Part shown: positions 43,801 through 45,961 of the stretch, piece by piece
Numbering within the stretch: position 1 is the stretch's first letter
Layout of the letters: each line of letters starts with the position of its first letter
NCBI RefSeq assembly: GCF_014466955.1
Contig: NZ_AP023396.1
Location: forward strand, 6,324,001-6,388,000
DNA length: 64,000 bases
DNA from: Nocardia wallacei
Lineage (GTDB): Bacteria; Actinomycetota; Actinomycetes; Mycobacteriales; Mycobacteriaceae
Direction of reading: 5' to 3'
Notes under the pieces: generated by a model
Databases searched by the model: none
What the model saw: the letters and a program-made list of their open reading frames with translations, nothing else
What the model was told of the DNA's origin: nothing
Translations under genes and position numbers: made by a program

Positions 43801-44468
43801 CCGCTCTCGCGAGCGTGCCCGGCCCGGAGGTCGGTGCGGGCCTGCGATACTTCCGCGAGCAGGCCGGTCTCACCCCGGGCATGTTCGCCCATCGCCTCGG
43901 CGTACTGGAAGTGACTGTCTCCCACCGCGAATCGGCGAGTCGGCTGCCACCTGTCACGGCGGCGTGGCAGTCCCATGTGCGGGCGCTGGCCGCGGGGACC
44001 GGGCACATCGACGAGACCGCCGAGATCGGTGGCTGCCTCGCGACATTGCGGGAGCGCGTGGGCCTGCCGCTGCGGCATCTCGCCGAGCAGCTGGGAGTCA
44101 CGCCGGACACCCTCGCCGACATCGAAGCGGGTCGCCGTCCACCCGAACGGGCCGAGGTGGAGGCGTACCTGCGCGCCCTCCCACCCGGCCGGCCGCGCTT
44201 TCCCGAAGGGTACTCACACACCGGCGAATACCTCCGGTTCCTGCGCGAGGACGCGGGCGTGTGGCTGCAGGAAGCCGCCCGCCGCGCGAGCATGTCGCGA
44301 GCGATGATCATCAACCGGGAAACGGGGCGGGCGAAGCTGTCGCCGGAGTTCGTCGAGATGTACCTGCGGGAGTACGGACAGGGCGCGGTGACCCTCGACG
44401 AGATCGCGGAACTGTCGGATCGTCCACTGGTCGAGCAACCGCGTGCGGGGGTTCCGCCGCGCCCCTGA
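21861..44468 (+). CDS. Giant multi-domain CpnT-like secreted toxin/effector protein
   Basis: 7535 aa in one uninterrupted frame from GTG at 21861. Approximate order by residue: 1-330 CpnT/WXG100-like helical and Ala/Gly-rich secretion domain; 330-585 linker with repeats; 585-1247 SecA-like ATPase; 1290-1375 Asp/Arg-rich linker; 1480-1690 papain-like domain; 1715-2459 helical regions of unknown function; 2474-2615 two XRE HTHs; 2670-2835 degenerate Nudix; 2960-3160 DUF3626-like; 3275-3335 LuxR-like HTH; 3710-3980 DUF1023 hydrolase; 4030-4530 coiled-coil; 4571-5347 and 5347-5963 duplicated modules with zincins 1 and 2; 6204-7180 zincins 3 and 4; 7244-7530 four XRE-like HTHs. Twelve GSRP motifs mark most borders. 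Last of three coupled genes. ESX/type VII-linked export is inferred; no classical signal peptide is visible. Confidence 0.85.
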   Translation: MPVGDVISLNPVVQVREAFESLPDLVRRPIEMVVFGGDLPRADISRMRELAAELRARAAALQEHAHDAGNLLAQQDSIGAFADELREMLHIHQDGAGKLGQQALTLADQADGAANDAEKTLCVMFVFGIELGWRIIRMLAAASAAGPAGQAAAAPAVEATLVQGRAEVQLMRAGLKDAYGRLGANTAAKLSALGPASFAMTAGRAAVLPVAVDGGVQLLQVAEGYRNMSPIGENRENPTGFDTTSVLVAGAAGAAGAAGGQLAAKFAPKVLPRMETSRTLAGLVHGTAGAAAGLTAAAMITGWPEDFDHVLAPMLNGAFAGSVHAQPGAHARSGFGAEPVIDGSEMFTRPDLPPAGPSVKISAESRQAWETARKAWNTGPDKVIAGGASAPPRSPANNGTALGASHGTPRVAAGAETAAPPRVGATSTHTPAAPEHRPADGESAPTGRRTQHANRPSGEERGFAAADGPPANHRPGDENTSTTTERGTPADHRAAENTSTTTDAAPANHRTDDNTSATTEDGTPANHRADDNTSPTAEDGTGSYRSGEESPGSIAEDGTAAGERGGGETHGSTPEDGTGPGSRDQAEEVLADFHARSGEQVPEALKLSNLSDEVLQAGLFHSDARESLIAGMEIIRRGTVDGAPGGMVLRGPQLEGGFEMARRPVQMLPGQGKTLMFMSYSLQQAVRHGSVLLVTTADGLAHREYTEYKRVLSRYGIDVLRADQNTGFGAVTPGRPAIVVATGETVGHLCNAGHTPPRRAVIDEMDAIVDRGERTFIRSEMSAAEAPEPTVREVLAAHDFLADALATGRLSHEDFGLKQIAEEVDVHLPDGTFEVGTEYWYDGQAALTPAGRAKVAALPDGKRWLEGMGPSRLDMAAAAEFTTRNKTHYVIDRGKIVIVDQGEHGLQRNPKTSSESRWSAEPGKASLAQAVEAKEIRAAEAIGMSAEQHGIVVRADTDSAKSITAAEIYGTDKYFDHITGASGTLTDLGHVLKTVYGLETPHAVDPYNPSRLVEGQPDVHENTRAKLNALAGYAHQMWDGGQGRFQEILCHRNDLVDKQVNALLRAGIPRDAIEAVDADRIAKWGADWETKLQQVFDAAGEQGKILVINRQGQRGVDISVSDAVLAKGGMHVWMTEVPEQSYIYDQAKNRTARNGKPGTAQALMSPQDELIRKAMHLRGVREAVVTYQDAVTAHRADPTPATHDKLVEAGDHLGSLVPGLQERAHHHATNDFIWRYAALVNPGAVTGPTTLWAPTDPTESDEPAGRSARLAALLGVPTSTATTLMTALDRDDAADQDDPFDPDDGLGNGEMVGRHRTPGRDETVGTNEPVGRDDALDRNDARDLGDATDRNRARTDPLGGDHTRGHDSTGPLDPANLPPAVVETLRQHLDATAPGKAVQYALFTDEQALAHLTPRRDRLAATMGLDPADFDGAEGMRRAGAALTAAKHDLALALGVPVSDVTAATARDVLGEALSRPGTDDVVAPASLYLATAALLDLVAEIHRRSANNCVRNGVTAMRVLCPQNADRFTMPSGKPPLRGHDWDIVTSSFRDGSQRLFGSLDQAVESLKGRPGGVQVLVYKWKHTEKKGSAHADNHLVLLVNDSKPGDPPNLVVVDLAASRDGRTDDDFGPEDLADRRTLLNKAVAFDKWRREQQKFINRLPEGQRAFWTIDFDAAGDLVPAAPTRAATDVPDEMIREINAAGAAVRVPVPSGTGSRPGSDDSGSEKPSTRDERGSTPKALRDALGFLERVDCDPAVLRDAREFVFACYREYRGRGESAATAANNTRRLMVNIRRRATKDKAGFPERLADLYRGEATAATWKRVWVATRPSTRGARTDHPPSVPGDGGSVGSRPHDEFDGDRHRTTAGPAEPDPIHATRDALSDWAARLSDEELRASLADVRARTSAHVAAVRRGEPPVAEVAIGAARVQTALAAEQWRRIADGGSGSVTAVSEAAGGVFDLIGALSGAGTRSVPEDDLDVLNRFPERVAAAAELDAMWIVDGANWARLADDHLVSGRDGDWDPELMRSLRSLPSRAAEFAAASAASDRAFGAAARRYIPDAYRAARYFLTCTRDTEQATALLRDVDRAVATAVDRLGPDAPAITAGLSLFQLRMDIHQSIAAAGGAAGSAMRSAARQGLAENALPAQLMRRVSEGLDGLARHGDETPRQLRPSYTAHRIAPDELLDDEDDRPPAARSRAIGVHGGSLVEPNGPSLEPLRTGPRDVSFLMDPWGRMMVGDDHESLLRLMAAMGDELAGWGTLATDDDGHPDGQVRPYRVDEIFDPMGTTQLRDALTRGGLHLDDNNFDNESQGRLWRGDPTPVPAVFDMAPVGFQDSIEAMFSGYAEQFWVKPVRDGIRLSPNQLRVPLTLAPLRREPGHIEVVAYKDGDRTIVGYRDPDPGAEPTQVATVFAALHQRMTRWVAESDNVEWHPDTAATVDAFTRHLDRSQPDRFDGTVGSRPSDALPDPAEVKPFGNWLRAARKALGISRGELATRMGVPGSATYIGSFERGITPTRDMMVRILAALGISDELAEAVLREATGHEIDNLPDPREPKFLSPNAWIQAARLRRKMPQRELAAHVGLSVTQWAPRERAENPRTRAHQITREQAQRALDALQATETVTAAFMARFYPSATPDSAAPDSGNPSGSVGSRPSDDESSLPTGDGSRMPFRILADPGMSGDREVEPGYWGHYGAAGVLVRCVDPDGVERFLICKTKDRFSQDNWQFPGGALASRETPAEGAARVMNEKLGADAEYLARLVHRGTHVIGGPRGWKYHVLVADAPRRFDPNVRGTKGSAARWVTRDELAELAERGEVHSALTRHLPHVLAVFAPETEQPPAPPVADSTVSPAARPEGFRPEPAFRRLDQAMFDDYVRLDELRRAARGQPSHTAELTRRKDEFFARYPQAREPAVYGQLLQYGTLRENSNQLAADLGLRPDELRARLAAELTDLVAGKPLAIRVRREALFGLLADGRFKTQFEGALGGGRRDEVARLENRWFGNPEDMDPRLRPVYGLVLVDGERPAGLSDAATPAEPSDIRATLYTEKAATYGRIEVVLKDDVRQRATFCVGDSLVYSGSQAGGKRARTIPSPLLDPQPESFGIVPLSAKAVTVDDQPLRGTDRDYSGNLFRRHQFVESHIHGGVTLADIDHINLPEPPDAELRAALDNAGIPWRVLDSHAIARSGDPEAVARERLRLEQDLAVVETRAYYLRRELDAARRPDTPRKVLEESANIRVQLRNVEAMRDRILEMLAPLAGPSGSIGSRPSDGPDGSAMFDGLALTAAETEIVTQARNGATYHDIATALHIPERDVRATLAGVRRKLRNQRAQLVTAGRPGDLPTASESDRLRDAMVAALIDADQPDPRQLIAEASPEQLKRVVHGPVSDAGRALRPAGGRARNQVFRNLTLLAARRSIHTLAAEHNRAQAVLTTALAAASPDDLRAALDELDPTQRQILLNRFGPAAPPAAFEPEGSVRDSRAFDLVRQVAASIAARTGTSAVDENNELLTAVHRTNIAAAQTYTANECLDAVLEWMDRRDRSQADVPPAPHRPSLPVDHGFDDEQRRTADAALRAGGFRNADELQRWANHLQAEFSQRRATENGDWWDSLRDPDQPGRLSSAQRALIQVYPHQIGNADGLPAVIRDHANRLSIRRDLDEFLARRPAGTGMLEWARNGLTAAERNRLSNLIHIRNHLQELDSQAAGMPGSPPVHLLSYDSTAFRGKGKAVAALGNVDTAHTVNWHVPGTDTTSSSLAYQFKSARNLYTESRKVDPSLELASIIWIGYEAPTGPVKTGFVKAAFRRRARIGGDRLVCDVAAFHATRRRAGTATPDKLVNRLYGHSYGSVTTCYAGRGGRLAGLIGSVILSGSPGAGPLDHAEDFGIGAHNVYVLASWRDPVTMFGADEPGAGSRYHRGLGLGIDPATEAFGGQRLGAEFPDSPDFAGVEAVHQGYLHYDPVTGQPNEALFHSAHITAGRGDTLTRVPPRRAGRVAFRPIDAERDRYADLGGDSAPGTGNTGGSADPGGLIGSRPHDEELLPNERSALAHRLTERRAELLRELSALLAPHGIDPAELLRTGSPTWAAWFTRYQEVRRDLVAGLEIDRGAAVDDRWIRHVLAEWREQGVATPEILSAGREFDRILPVAALVDDIQRLDDWARTVEALEAELTRRTVELSVLLGRVQGMLGTIADFRPAGVLVAILDSALATADRLAAARQRLEQHAHDLHSSGTAVAERERTTFTPSDEEILSAARPYRLSSLDSWHGMALLHARLQYLVAAAEDPGNELSVPDDIAELHRLAARSQAAVARYETTQLLDTGLDVTLDLVKRMLAGLPTAAGGTAWQLSEFSDSAPFEQRLTAVRDDVAKRWRHQVATAHLGRETSRARTRLSRIDTVTAALDEAGHRITLGRKMLIRQMSEHLRKYPLDRRMDRGQLEPDLMTILNAVRVCEAALPGDGWAESTPAQLRRRVDRLRGDAETAQVADQAERYLSLRLLVAAFEDATPWIHWLYELVGHSRSLERLTDRPAAETGSTRDPTAESGRFDADLDEWLDAALVTVGRAGGLAVMPEGSVGSRPSAYDIAGATAGLTERPAPEDPGLVLDFDPADRDRADAAVAALAELLRARGWRNTVHAAAAPELARRAIADARDYLDAYRAELPRHLGSIPEDRRARALQDLDIRLTARLSTAADGSRSLHLSVECPQYRPPYRPYEPHGAAWPAPLHSARHVGPAVRELLSSATRAGIEQWGEVWADFTEPPTGAPATVPAPPATPFEAKARMVRALYEDHHVRFVGWEPDDVPPQALESLIRHARARFAEDGRLHLREIRIADLDEDTGAKLGRAAGQIRSRGSGDPFGHNHYVTLTINRNRVIDLERHRQQTRFDVAKHHLAPMADALGGVFDHEWRHVVDSFTGYRLSRVAEPLLTFVYSHYLRHGLLPPALTFEQWRNQLPRYALNEHEDGGYSWNDSEGFAEGSRAATADPSLPPTHPARVLDWLAHRYLDGTRPDHVLADWLADHPAVTPDFPEAPHRDAVQLFRNYYMARDEGVHARADVWWNRILQGIPTPEGRAYVQRRLDNELMLFATAASPGVRTRAELDRELTAAVRRAFSGEIVAHVTADTLWRVLADGRFPNGMEHTQRPGGPHLSPADLARLEYVLFGHPTYLAPEYRPAYCEIRSGPDYSVPRSDTSSDSADIRVVLGEHVADRTTACVGDVRQAPVFPSRLDDPRPESFAPAQHLVQAQVHGGFTLIDVDHLVFLRRAPDRALRKALAQAGIPWRTAEGIRPARHGDGLPPARRSLPAPEYARTRARFDAVAEQDAVLRTLGPRENTPTTARPNSIGDTGPAGLIGSRPSTEDVVTAVALLPPRPDAADPDLVLDFRPGDEEQLAAAANALADLLRAHDWRAPAHLAVAADLVRRAGREALAFLDRSFRTLRRELGVPDHLDINPQHAARLTVRLSTAPDGARTLHLSVECAQHRPVYEPYADTTPWPAPLHNDREVGAEVRAALSAATRSGVEPWGEVWADFTEPPAESRPPELPPPATPREAKARIVRALYEDLHLRLGGWEDPEIPPEAVAALADRACVLIAEFGRRRLREIRIEPYRANGVTFSEGSVDPAGFNHHTTIVMDKQYLLQVLIIDDLPALRARAEHHEAINFWGRSDDPLGGVLDHEFRHALDAASGYRLSALSEQLLPLIHTDLVDRGLLPRDVTFQSWFDQLPGYGRNVEPVDGVSRRAVENFAEGGRTGSSDPSLPSTHPARALDWLTRRYLDGTVPDSAQEVFRDWLADHQDLAPDTTGTHPSPPSVPENPLAHPVPTVMRPDHPTLSRQIRTVREAAGRALETLGDTGDPARREVLREALDQFEAAARELDRERGLRAAAADEYDRAVAADSLDEEVVTRRDHHTARVARHENRMLSAVAELAVIVGAPALSAHAQVENDPADNDSSAGRPDGGPDTDGPTGSIGSRPGEEDPSPTEFRPGMSAAEIRGAVADALRDTGDTPAGAPLQLTNSAALLVDYALRAAGGDGVRLWWNTTPTAAGHAVRGHVEGLRVPRPRGVLADSWGGEVFGEFEWADPGDGSGPSWSVRLWGDRKRFQRFSAELPAQLASLMPSYAASQALSPIAEAVRVVSSRKGVGRGGTLAVEARDGRLRVRVREGVVPLIGVPDRFARTIGESEPPGRIGSRPHENDAHDGPFDSHRPEGRIGSRPGDEEPVLVSTQRLQGRPGVRMDLLTYEYPIRQEQFQIVRETYDRTSDAVVTWTEALIGRALGAPIKDVRVEPPQYHVLYRNYGPPPSQRDDPRAADALGIFDAITGERSRFADIFIRRAGGRAMWRDHHLRGQDIVDMAEGLHRLGVMLWQRSFPESILSIMLHTIDSALVQLSEIAEHADHPVLMAGLDEETQAKARLVETFKLKHPYIEVTGFDTPYASKQAVEEILGKLDELFDKYRYTPGYRKLRTNIRAVRIEVLGRPRAIADPRYDEATDTIDGSELVFNLRYAIDPNATSAQSNQNATDNWHPASGKPYEDDALHEFAHAIDEATGDELSRNLSAVLRETYTKLTRLGLYDSYEDWLGQLPGHAYASPTMSHRAAMEALAVGFADAEINGTVVGSPQWVIYEYVTNLEPPRIHWSLRLGDPAHPGTTGSIGSRPSEDSPGGPVARRMTGLGGRDDDQAGPPAGPGERFAKLIDDGLADGVTHTEPLPGPPGVRLELVTFDNGYQAVRETYGDIDSAAREWLHSMMGAAMGAPVAETCLRSDDYQVLYRELVPGRPASTVLPQSTARAYDHGLVHEDLSEQQRELAARFGPLDTRHLASAAADLLGLFDAATGTRRSTRHWNIDANDAVWGGRGAVAAEDTGPSPFAARFVRHVDGATVWRDHHLSRADITDLRERVSYVGELIEQWHAELPRAQRDTLHATHARVLAALARAEQHAVHTPEEISHVSGLSADAQTKTRLVENFTLDHPYFEIAGFDHPLLPVDAAREILETLDRLLSRFRYTPGFRGLMTNIRGLRIDFMNHLDINAETIPETIADGRGRTRWMTFNLRRAADRTQARKDDREDREEGFHPASGRPYHDDVVHEFAHAIDHALGGRLSENLETVLHEAWEALQRNNMIAETYPEWLRRLPGAAFTHRAAKKKLDPSEALAVGFIDVEINGAVPGTPQWVIHHYVTTAQPPRIGQAGDTADGPNEPATPWSRRRTDSRSRSNGEEGNPRTEGPKATPWSTVASAEETNVSGRRGVPHPHGYDLAQDWLRAARDGLSRLPEQMDATIGLPAGTWSAVERGERQLTIEEMRILMRREPSIRRLYAPLAQHFFPALASVPGPEVGAGLRYFREQAGLTPGMFAHRLGVLEVTVSHRESASRLPPVTAAWQSHVRALAAGTGHIDETAEIGGCLATLRERVGLPLRHLAEQLGVTPDTLADIEAGRRPPERAEVEAYLRALPPGRPRFPEGYSHTGEYLRFLREDAGVWLQEAARRASMSRAMIINRETGRAKLSPEFVEMYLREYGQGAVTLDEIAELSDRPLVEQPRAGVPPRP
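23274..23603 (+). repeat. Degenerate tandem repeat coding for a 17-19-residue Asn/Thr/Asp-rich unit
   Basis: About six copies of a unit like NHRxDDNTSxTTEDGTPA, at residues 472-581 of the giant protein. The first four copies are the best conserved; the last two drift to SYRSGEESPGSIAEDGT and GERGGGETHGSTPEDGT. It forms a flexible spacer between the secretion domain and the SecA-like domain. Copy number could vary between strains. Confidence 0.8.
23616..25600 (+). other. SecA-like DEAD ATPase domain of the giant protein
   Basis: Residues about 586-1247. Walker A is MLPGQGKT (667-674), in the place of SecA's TGEGKT. Walker B is VIDEMD (761-766), like SecA's VDEVDS. HITGASGTLTDLGHVLKTVYG corresponds to SecA's GMTGTA-E-F-x-x-IY segment. 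GQRGVDISVSD (from 1112) followed by GGMHVWMTEVPEQSYI and AKNRTARNGKPGT matches SecA motifs V and VI (AGRGTDI, GLHVIGTERHES, GRSGRQGDPG), with the last arginine of the finger present as R in NRTARNG. The helical wing and zinc tail of true SecA are not apparent. Confidence 0.85.
26340..26910 (+). other. Papain-like (Tox-PL type) domain of the giant protein
   Basis: Candidate catalytic triad: Cys1510 in ANNCVRNGVTAM, His1596 in HADNHLVLLVND, and Asp1616 in NLVVVDLAAS. The Cys-helix, His-strand, Asp-strand order and spacing fit papain-fold toxins such as glutamine deamidases. Borders are approximate and the family call is tentative. Confidence 0.5.
29280..29720 (+). other. Two XRE-type HTH domains of the giant protein
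   Basis: First: FGNWLRAARKALGISRGELA then IGSFERGITPTRDMMVRIL. Second: AWIQAARLRRKMPQRELAAH then WAPRERAEN. Both have the recognition-helix spacing of lambda-repressor-type domains. They sit between the GSRP linkers at residues 2459 and 2652, so they form one module of their own. Confidence 0.75.
29880..30360 (+). other. Degenerate Nudix domain of the giant protein
   Basis: Residues about 2674-2834. FLICKTKDRFSQDNWQFPGG and the box GALASRETPAEGAARVMNEK (from Gly2731) fit Gx5Ex7R, but the REUXEE core reads RVMNEK, so two of the metal-binding glutamates are replaced. The rest of the fold, including WVTRDELAELAERGEVHSAL, is typical. It may bind but not hydrolyse nucleotides. Confidence 0.75.
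30735..31335 (+). other. DUF3626-like domain 1 of the giant protein
   Basis: Residues about 2960-3157: ALFGLLADGRFKTQFE, ENRWFGNP, YGRIEVVLKDDVRQRATFC with GDS, and VESHIHGGVTLADIDHINL. This follows DUF3626 (DGxYRSQFE, RxTFCxxDS, VEAHVHGPVRL). The enzymatic role of the family is not established to my knowledge. A second copy occurs about 2100 residues later. Confidence 0.6.
31680..31860 (+). other. LuxR-like HTH domain of the giant protein
   Basis: LALTAAETEIVTQARNGATY then ATALHIPERDVRATLAGVRR follows the GerE/LuxR C-terminal DNA-binding fold (LTxxExxVLxLxAxGxSxxEIAxxLxIxxxTVxxHxxxIxxKL). It opens the module after the GSRP at residue 3264. Confidence 0.6.
32985..33790 (+). other. DUF1023 alpha/beta hydrolase domain of the giant protein
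   Basis: Residues about 3710-3977. AALGNVDTAHTVNWHVPGTD is the family start; the nucleophile elbow is LYGHSYGSVTT with Ser3842; WRDPVTMFG gives the probable acid and SAHITAG or HQGYLHYDP the histidine region. Intact triad residues suggest an active esterase/lipase-type effector. Confidence 0.85.
36165..36900 (+). other. Zincin domain 1 of the giant protein (HEWRH)
   Basis: KARMVRALYEDHHVRFVGWE opens the domain. HEWRH spans residues 4900-4904 in GVFDHEWRHVVDSFTGYRLS, and a candidate third ligand Glu4967 is in EGFAEGSRA. ExxH spacing and the 67-residue gap to Glu match the other three copies, so it should bind zinc. It is preceded by a beta-rich segment ending WADFTEPP, duplicated before zincin 2. 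Confidence 0.8.
37180..37640 (+). other. DUF3626-like domain 2 of the giant protein
   Basis: Residues about 5107-5260: DTLWRVLADGRFPNGMEH, LEYVLFGHPTY, DRTTACVGD and VQAQVHGGFTLIDVDHLVFL. It is a shorter, more diverged copy of the domain at 30735-31335, including the tail AGIPWR that follows both. Confidence 0.55.
38490..39220 (+). other. Zincin domain 2 of the giant protein (HEFRH)
   Basis: KARIVRALYEDLHLRLGGWE, then HEFRH at residues 5669-5673 in GVLDHEFRHALDAASGYRLS, and Glu5736 in ENFAEGGRT. It is a recent duplicate of zincin 1: both are followed by SLPxTHPARxLDWL and RRYLDGT-like or HRYLDGT-like ends. Confidence 0.8.
40500..41720 (+). other. Zincin domain 3 with pseudokinase-like leader
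   Basis: The leader (about residues 6215-6400; FQIVRETYDRTSDAVVTW, then YHVLYRNY, then FIRRAGGRAMWRDHHLRGQD) resembles degenerate PI3K/HipA-like kinase remnants in actinobacterial toxins. The protease part starts KARLVETFKLKHPYIEVTGF, has HEFAH at 6529-6533 in DDALHEFAHAIDEATGDELS, and Glu6591 in EALAVGFADAEING. Confidence 0.75.
41940..43380 (+). other. Zincin domain 4 with pseudokinase-like leader
   Basis: Duplicate of the previous module. The leader contains RLELVTFDNGYQAVRETYGD, LLGLFDAATGTRRSTRHWN and FAARFVRHVDGATVWRDHHL. The protease has HEFAH at residues 7077-7081 in DDVVHEFAHAIDHALGGRLS and Glu7141 in EALAVGFIDVEING. All candidate zinc ligands are intact. Confidence 0.75.
43590..44450 (+). 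other. Four XRE-like HTH repeats at the C-terminus of the giant protein
   Basis: Four successive units: QDWLRAARDGLSRLPEQMDA; GLRYFREQAGLTPGMFAHRL; CLATLRERVGLPLRHLAEQL then DIEAGRRPPE; and EYLRFLREDAGVWLQEAARR. Each has the L-x-x-R-x-x-x-G-L/V pattern of XRE domains. With the earlier pair this makes six in one chain. The extreme C-terminus, usually the toxin end in CpnT-like proteins, is therefore DNA-binding-like rather than a TNT NADase. Confidence 0.7.
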
Positions 44469-44472
44469 CCCG

Positions 44473-44952
44473 CTAGGTCTCGTCGGCCTCGGCCTGCAAC
44501 CGCCGCCACTTGGCCATCGACTGCTCCATTTCCGCGCGGAGGAACTCGAAGAAGCGGCGGGTCTCGTCCAGTCGGCGGCCGGCGGGCGAGTCGCGGCCCA
44601 GCAGGTCGGCGCCCTCGGCGGCGCGGGTCCGGAGTTGGGCCAGCAGAGGGTCGGACTGGCTGATGTAGTGACTCCAGGTGTGTTCGTGGATGCGGCAGAA
44701 GTCGCGGCGGCTGCCGGGTTCGCGGCCGCGTTCGACCAGCCGGACCTGCACCAGATATTTGACCGCACCCGAGATCGCCGGTGCGCCGACTCCCAGTTGG
44801 TCCGCCAGTTCGGCGGCCGACAGCTTGCCGGAGTCGGTGACCACGAGCGCGGCGAATACGCGCGAGGCCATGCGCGGCATGCCGGACTCGGTGAGGATCT
44901 GCGCGAACCGTTCCCGGAAGGCGGCGAGCGCGGCCTCGCTCGTTCGCGTCAT
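44473..44952 (-). CDS. MarR/GbsR-type transcriptional regulator
   Basis: 159 aa from the ATG at 44952, which has GGAAGGGAAG upstream; longer readings to 45015 would run into the operator-like palindrome. The winged helix includes FAALVVTDSGKLSAAELADQ and VGAPAISGAVKYLVQVRLVE, followed by RRDFCRIHEHTW and a long dimerisation helix rich in Arg/Glu. The GbsR/MarR-like layout is clear. It ends 4 bp from the giant toxin gene (convergent). It is divergent from a methyltransferase gene, which it probably controls. Confidence 0.88.
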   Translation of the reverse strand: MTRTSEAALAAFRERFAQILTESGMPRMASRVFAALVVTDSGKLSAAELADQLGVGAPAISGAVKYLVQVRLVERGREPGSRRDFCRIHEHTWSHYISQSDPLLAQLRTRAAEGADLLGRDSPAGRRLDETRRFFEFLRAEMEQSMAKWRRLQAEADET

Positions 44953-45000
44953 CGAAAACTTCCCTTCCGTCATGGTCGCGGCGGACCAAGCTGTCACAAA

Positions 45001-45019
45001 GTTCACGAATTTCATGAAC
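45001..45019. promoter_or_regulatory. Near-palindromic operator between MarR-type and methyltransferase genes
   Basis: GTTCACGAATTTCATGAAC reads almost the same on both strands (GTTCAyGAA-T-TTCrTGAAC). It lies 8 bp before the methyltransferase start and 48 bp before the regulator start, a position that would block both. MarR-family regulators usually bind such 16-20-bp palindromes. Confidence 0.7.
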
Positions 45020-45027
45020 TATCAGTA

Positions 45028-45858
45028 GTGTCGGCGAGTGTGAAAGATAGCGGACTCGTCGGGGTGCAGCAGACCGCCAGCCCCGTGCTCAAGGCCAAAG
45101 CACTGGACAATCGGCTGCCGGACCCGATTCTCGGCGACGAATACGCCGAGCGGACGATGCGCCGGCTCGACCCGGACTACGACACCGGACGGTTCGGCGC
45201 GAACCAGCTGGGCCTCGCCGCCGTGGTGCGCGCCAAGGCCCACGACGACTGGGCCCGGAGCTTTCTCGCCGACCATCCCGACGCCGTGGTCCTGCACCTG
45301 GGTTGCGGCCTCGACGCCCGGGTGTATCGAATCGACCCGCCCGCCACCGTCGACTGGTACGACCTGGACTATCCGGCCATGATCGAACTGCGGCGGCGAC
45401 TGCTGCCGCCGCGTGAGCATTACACCCTGATCGAATCCAGCGTCACCGACCCGACCTGGCTGGACCGCGTCCCCCGCGACCGGCCGGTGCTGATGATCGC
45501 CGAGGGGCTGGTGCCCTACCTCACCGCGACCGCGGTCCGGCGTCTGCTGACCAGCGTGGTCGACGCCTTTCCCGCCGGGCAGATCCAGCTCGATACGGTG
45601 GCGGTCTGGGCGTGGCGCTTCTCGCGCTGGGATCCCACCCTGCGCAAGTACGACACGCGGTTCCACTGCGGCTTCGACGACCCTGCCGCACTGGCCGACT
45701 GGCACCCGCGCCTCGAGTACGTCGACGAGGCGCCGATGAACGACTCGCCGGTGCTGATGGCGAAGGCGCCCGCCACCGCCCGCCGCGTGTTCCGCCTGTT
45801 GAACCTGCTGCCCGGGATGAGACGGTCCACCCGAATCGCGCGGTTCCGCTTCCGGTAG
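45028..45858 (+). CDS. TcmP/LCMT-type class I SAM methyltransferase
   Basis: 276 aa from the GTG at 45028; GTG 45040 is an alternative and neither has a strong ribosome site. The SAM loop is VVLHLGCGLDARVYR, followed by DWYDLDYPAMIELRR and MIAEGLVPYL, the typical blocks of the leucine-carboxyl-methyltransferase-like group that includes TcmP. An N-terminal helical part (AKALDNRLPDPILGDEYAER) is also characteristic. These enzymes O-methylate small carboxylates or phenols; the substrate here is unknown. Confidence 0.88.
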   Translation: MSASVKDSGLVGVQQTASPVLKAKALDNRLPDPILGDEYAERTMRRLDPDYDTGRFGANQLGLAAVVRAKAHDDWARSFLADHPDAVVLHLGCGLDARVYRIDPPATVDWYDLDYPAMIELRRRLLPPREHYTLIESSVTDPTWLDRVPRDRPVLMIAEGLVPYLTATAVRRLLTSVVDAFPAGQIQLDTVAVWAWRFSRWDPTLRKYDTRFHCGFDDPAALADWHPRLEYVDEAPMNDSPVLMAKAPATARRVFRLLNLLPGMRRSTRIARFRFR

Positions 45859-45961
45859 TAGTCGGCCGAAATCACCTCGCCCGGGTGATCTCGGCGGACG
45901 GGAACGGCACGCACACTCCCCTGGCGCGGTCGGCGCGGGTCGTGCGGAAGGGAGCGGGAAC

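Noticed and set aside
43590..44468. A TNT NADase domain at the C-terminus, as in CpnT
   Set aside because: The C-terminus consists of XRE-like HTH repeats; no TNT-like catalytic segment was found anywhere in the giant.
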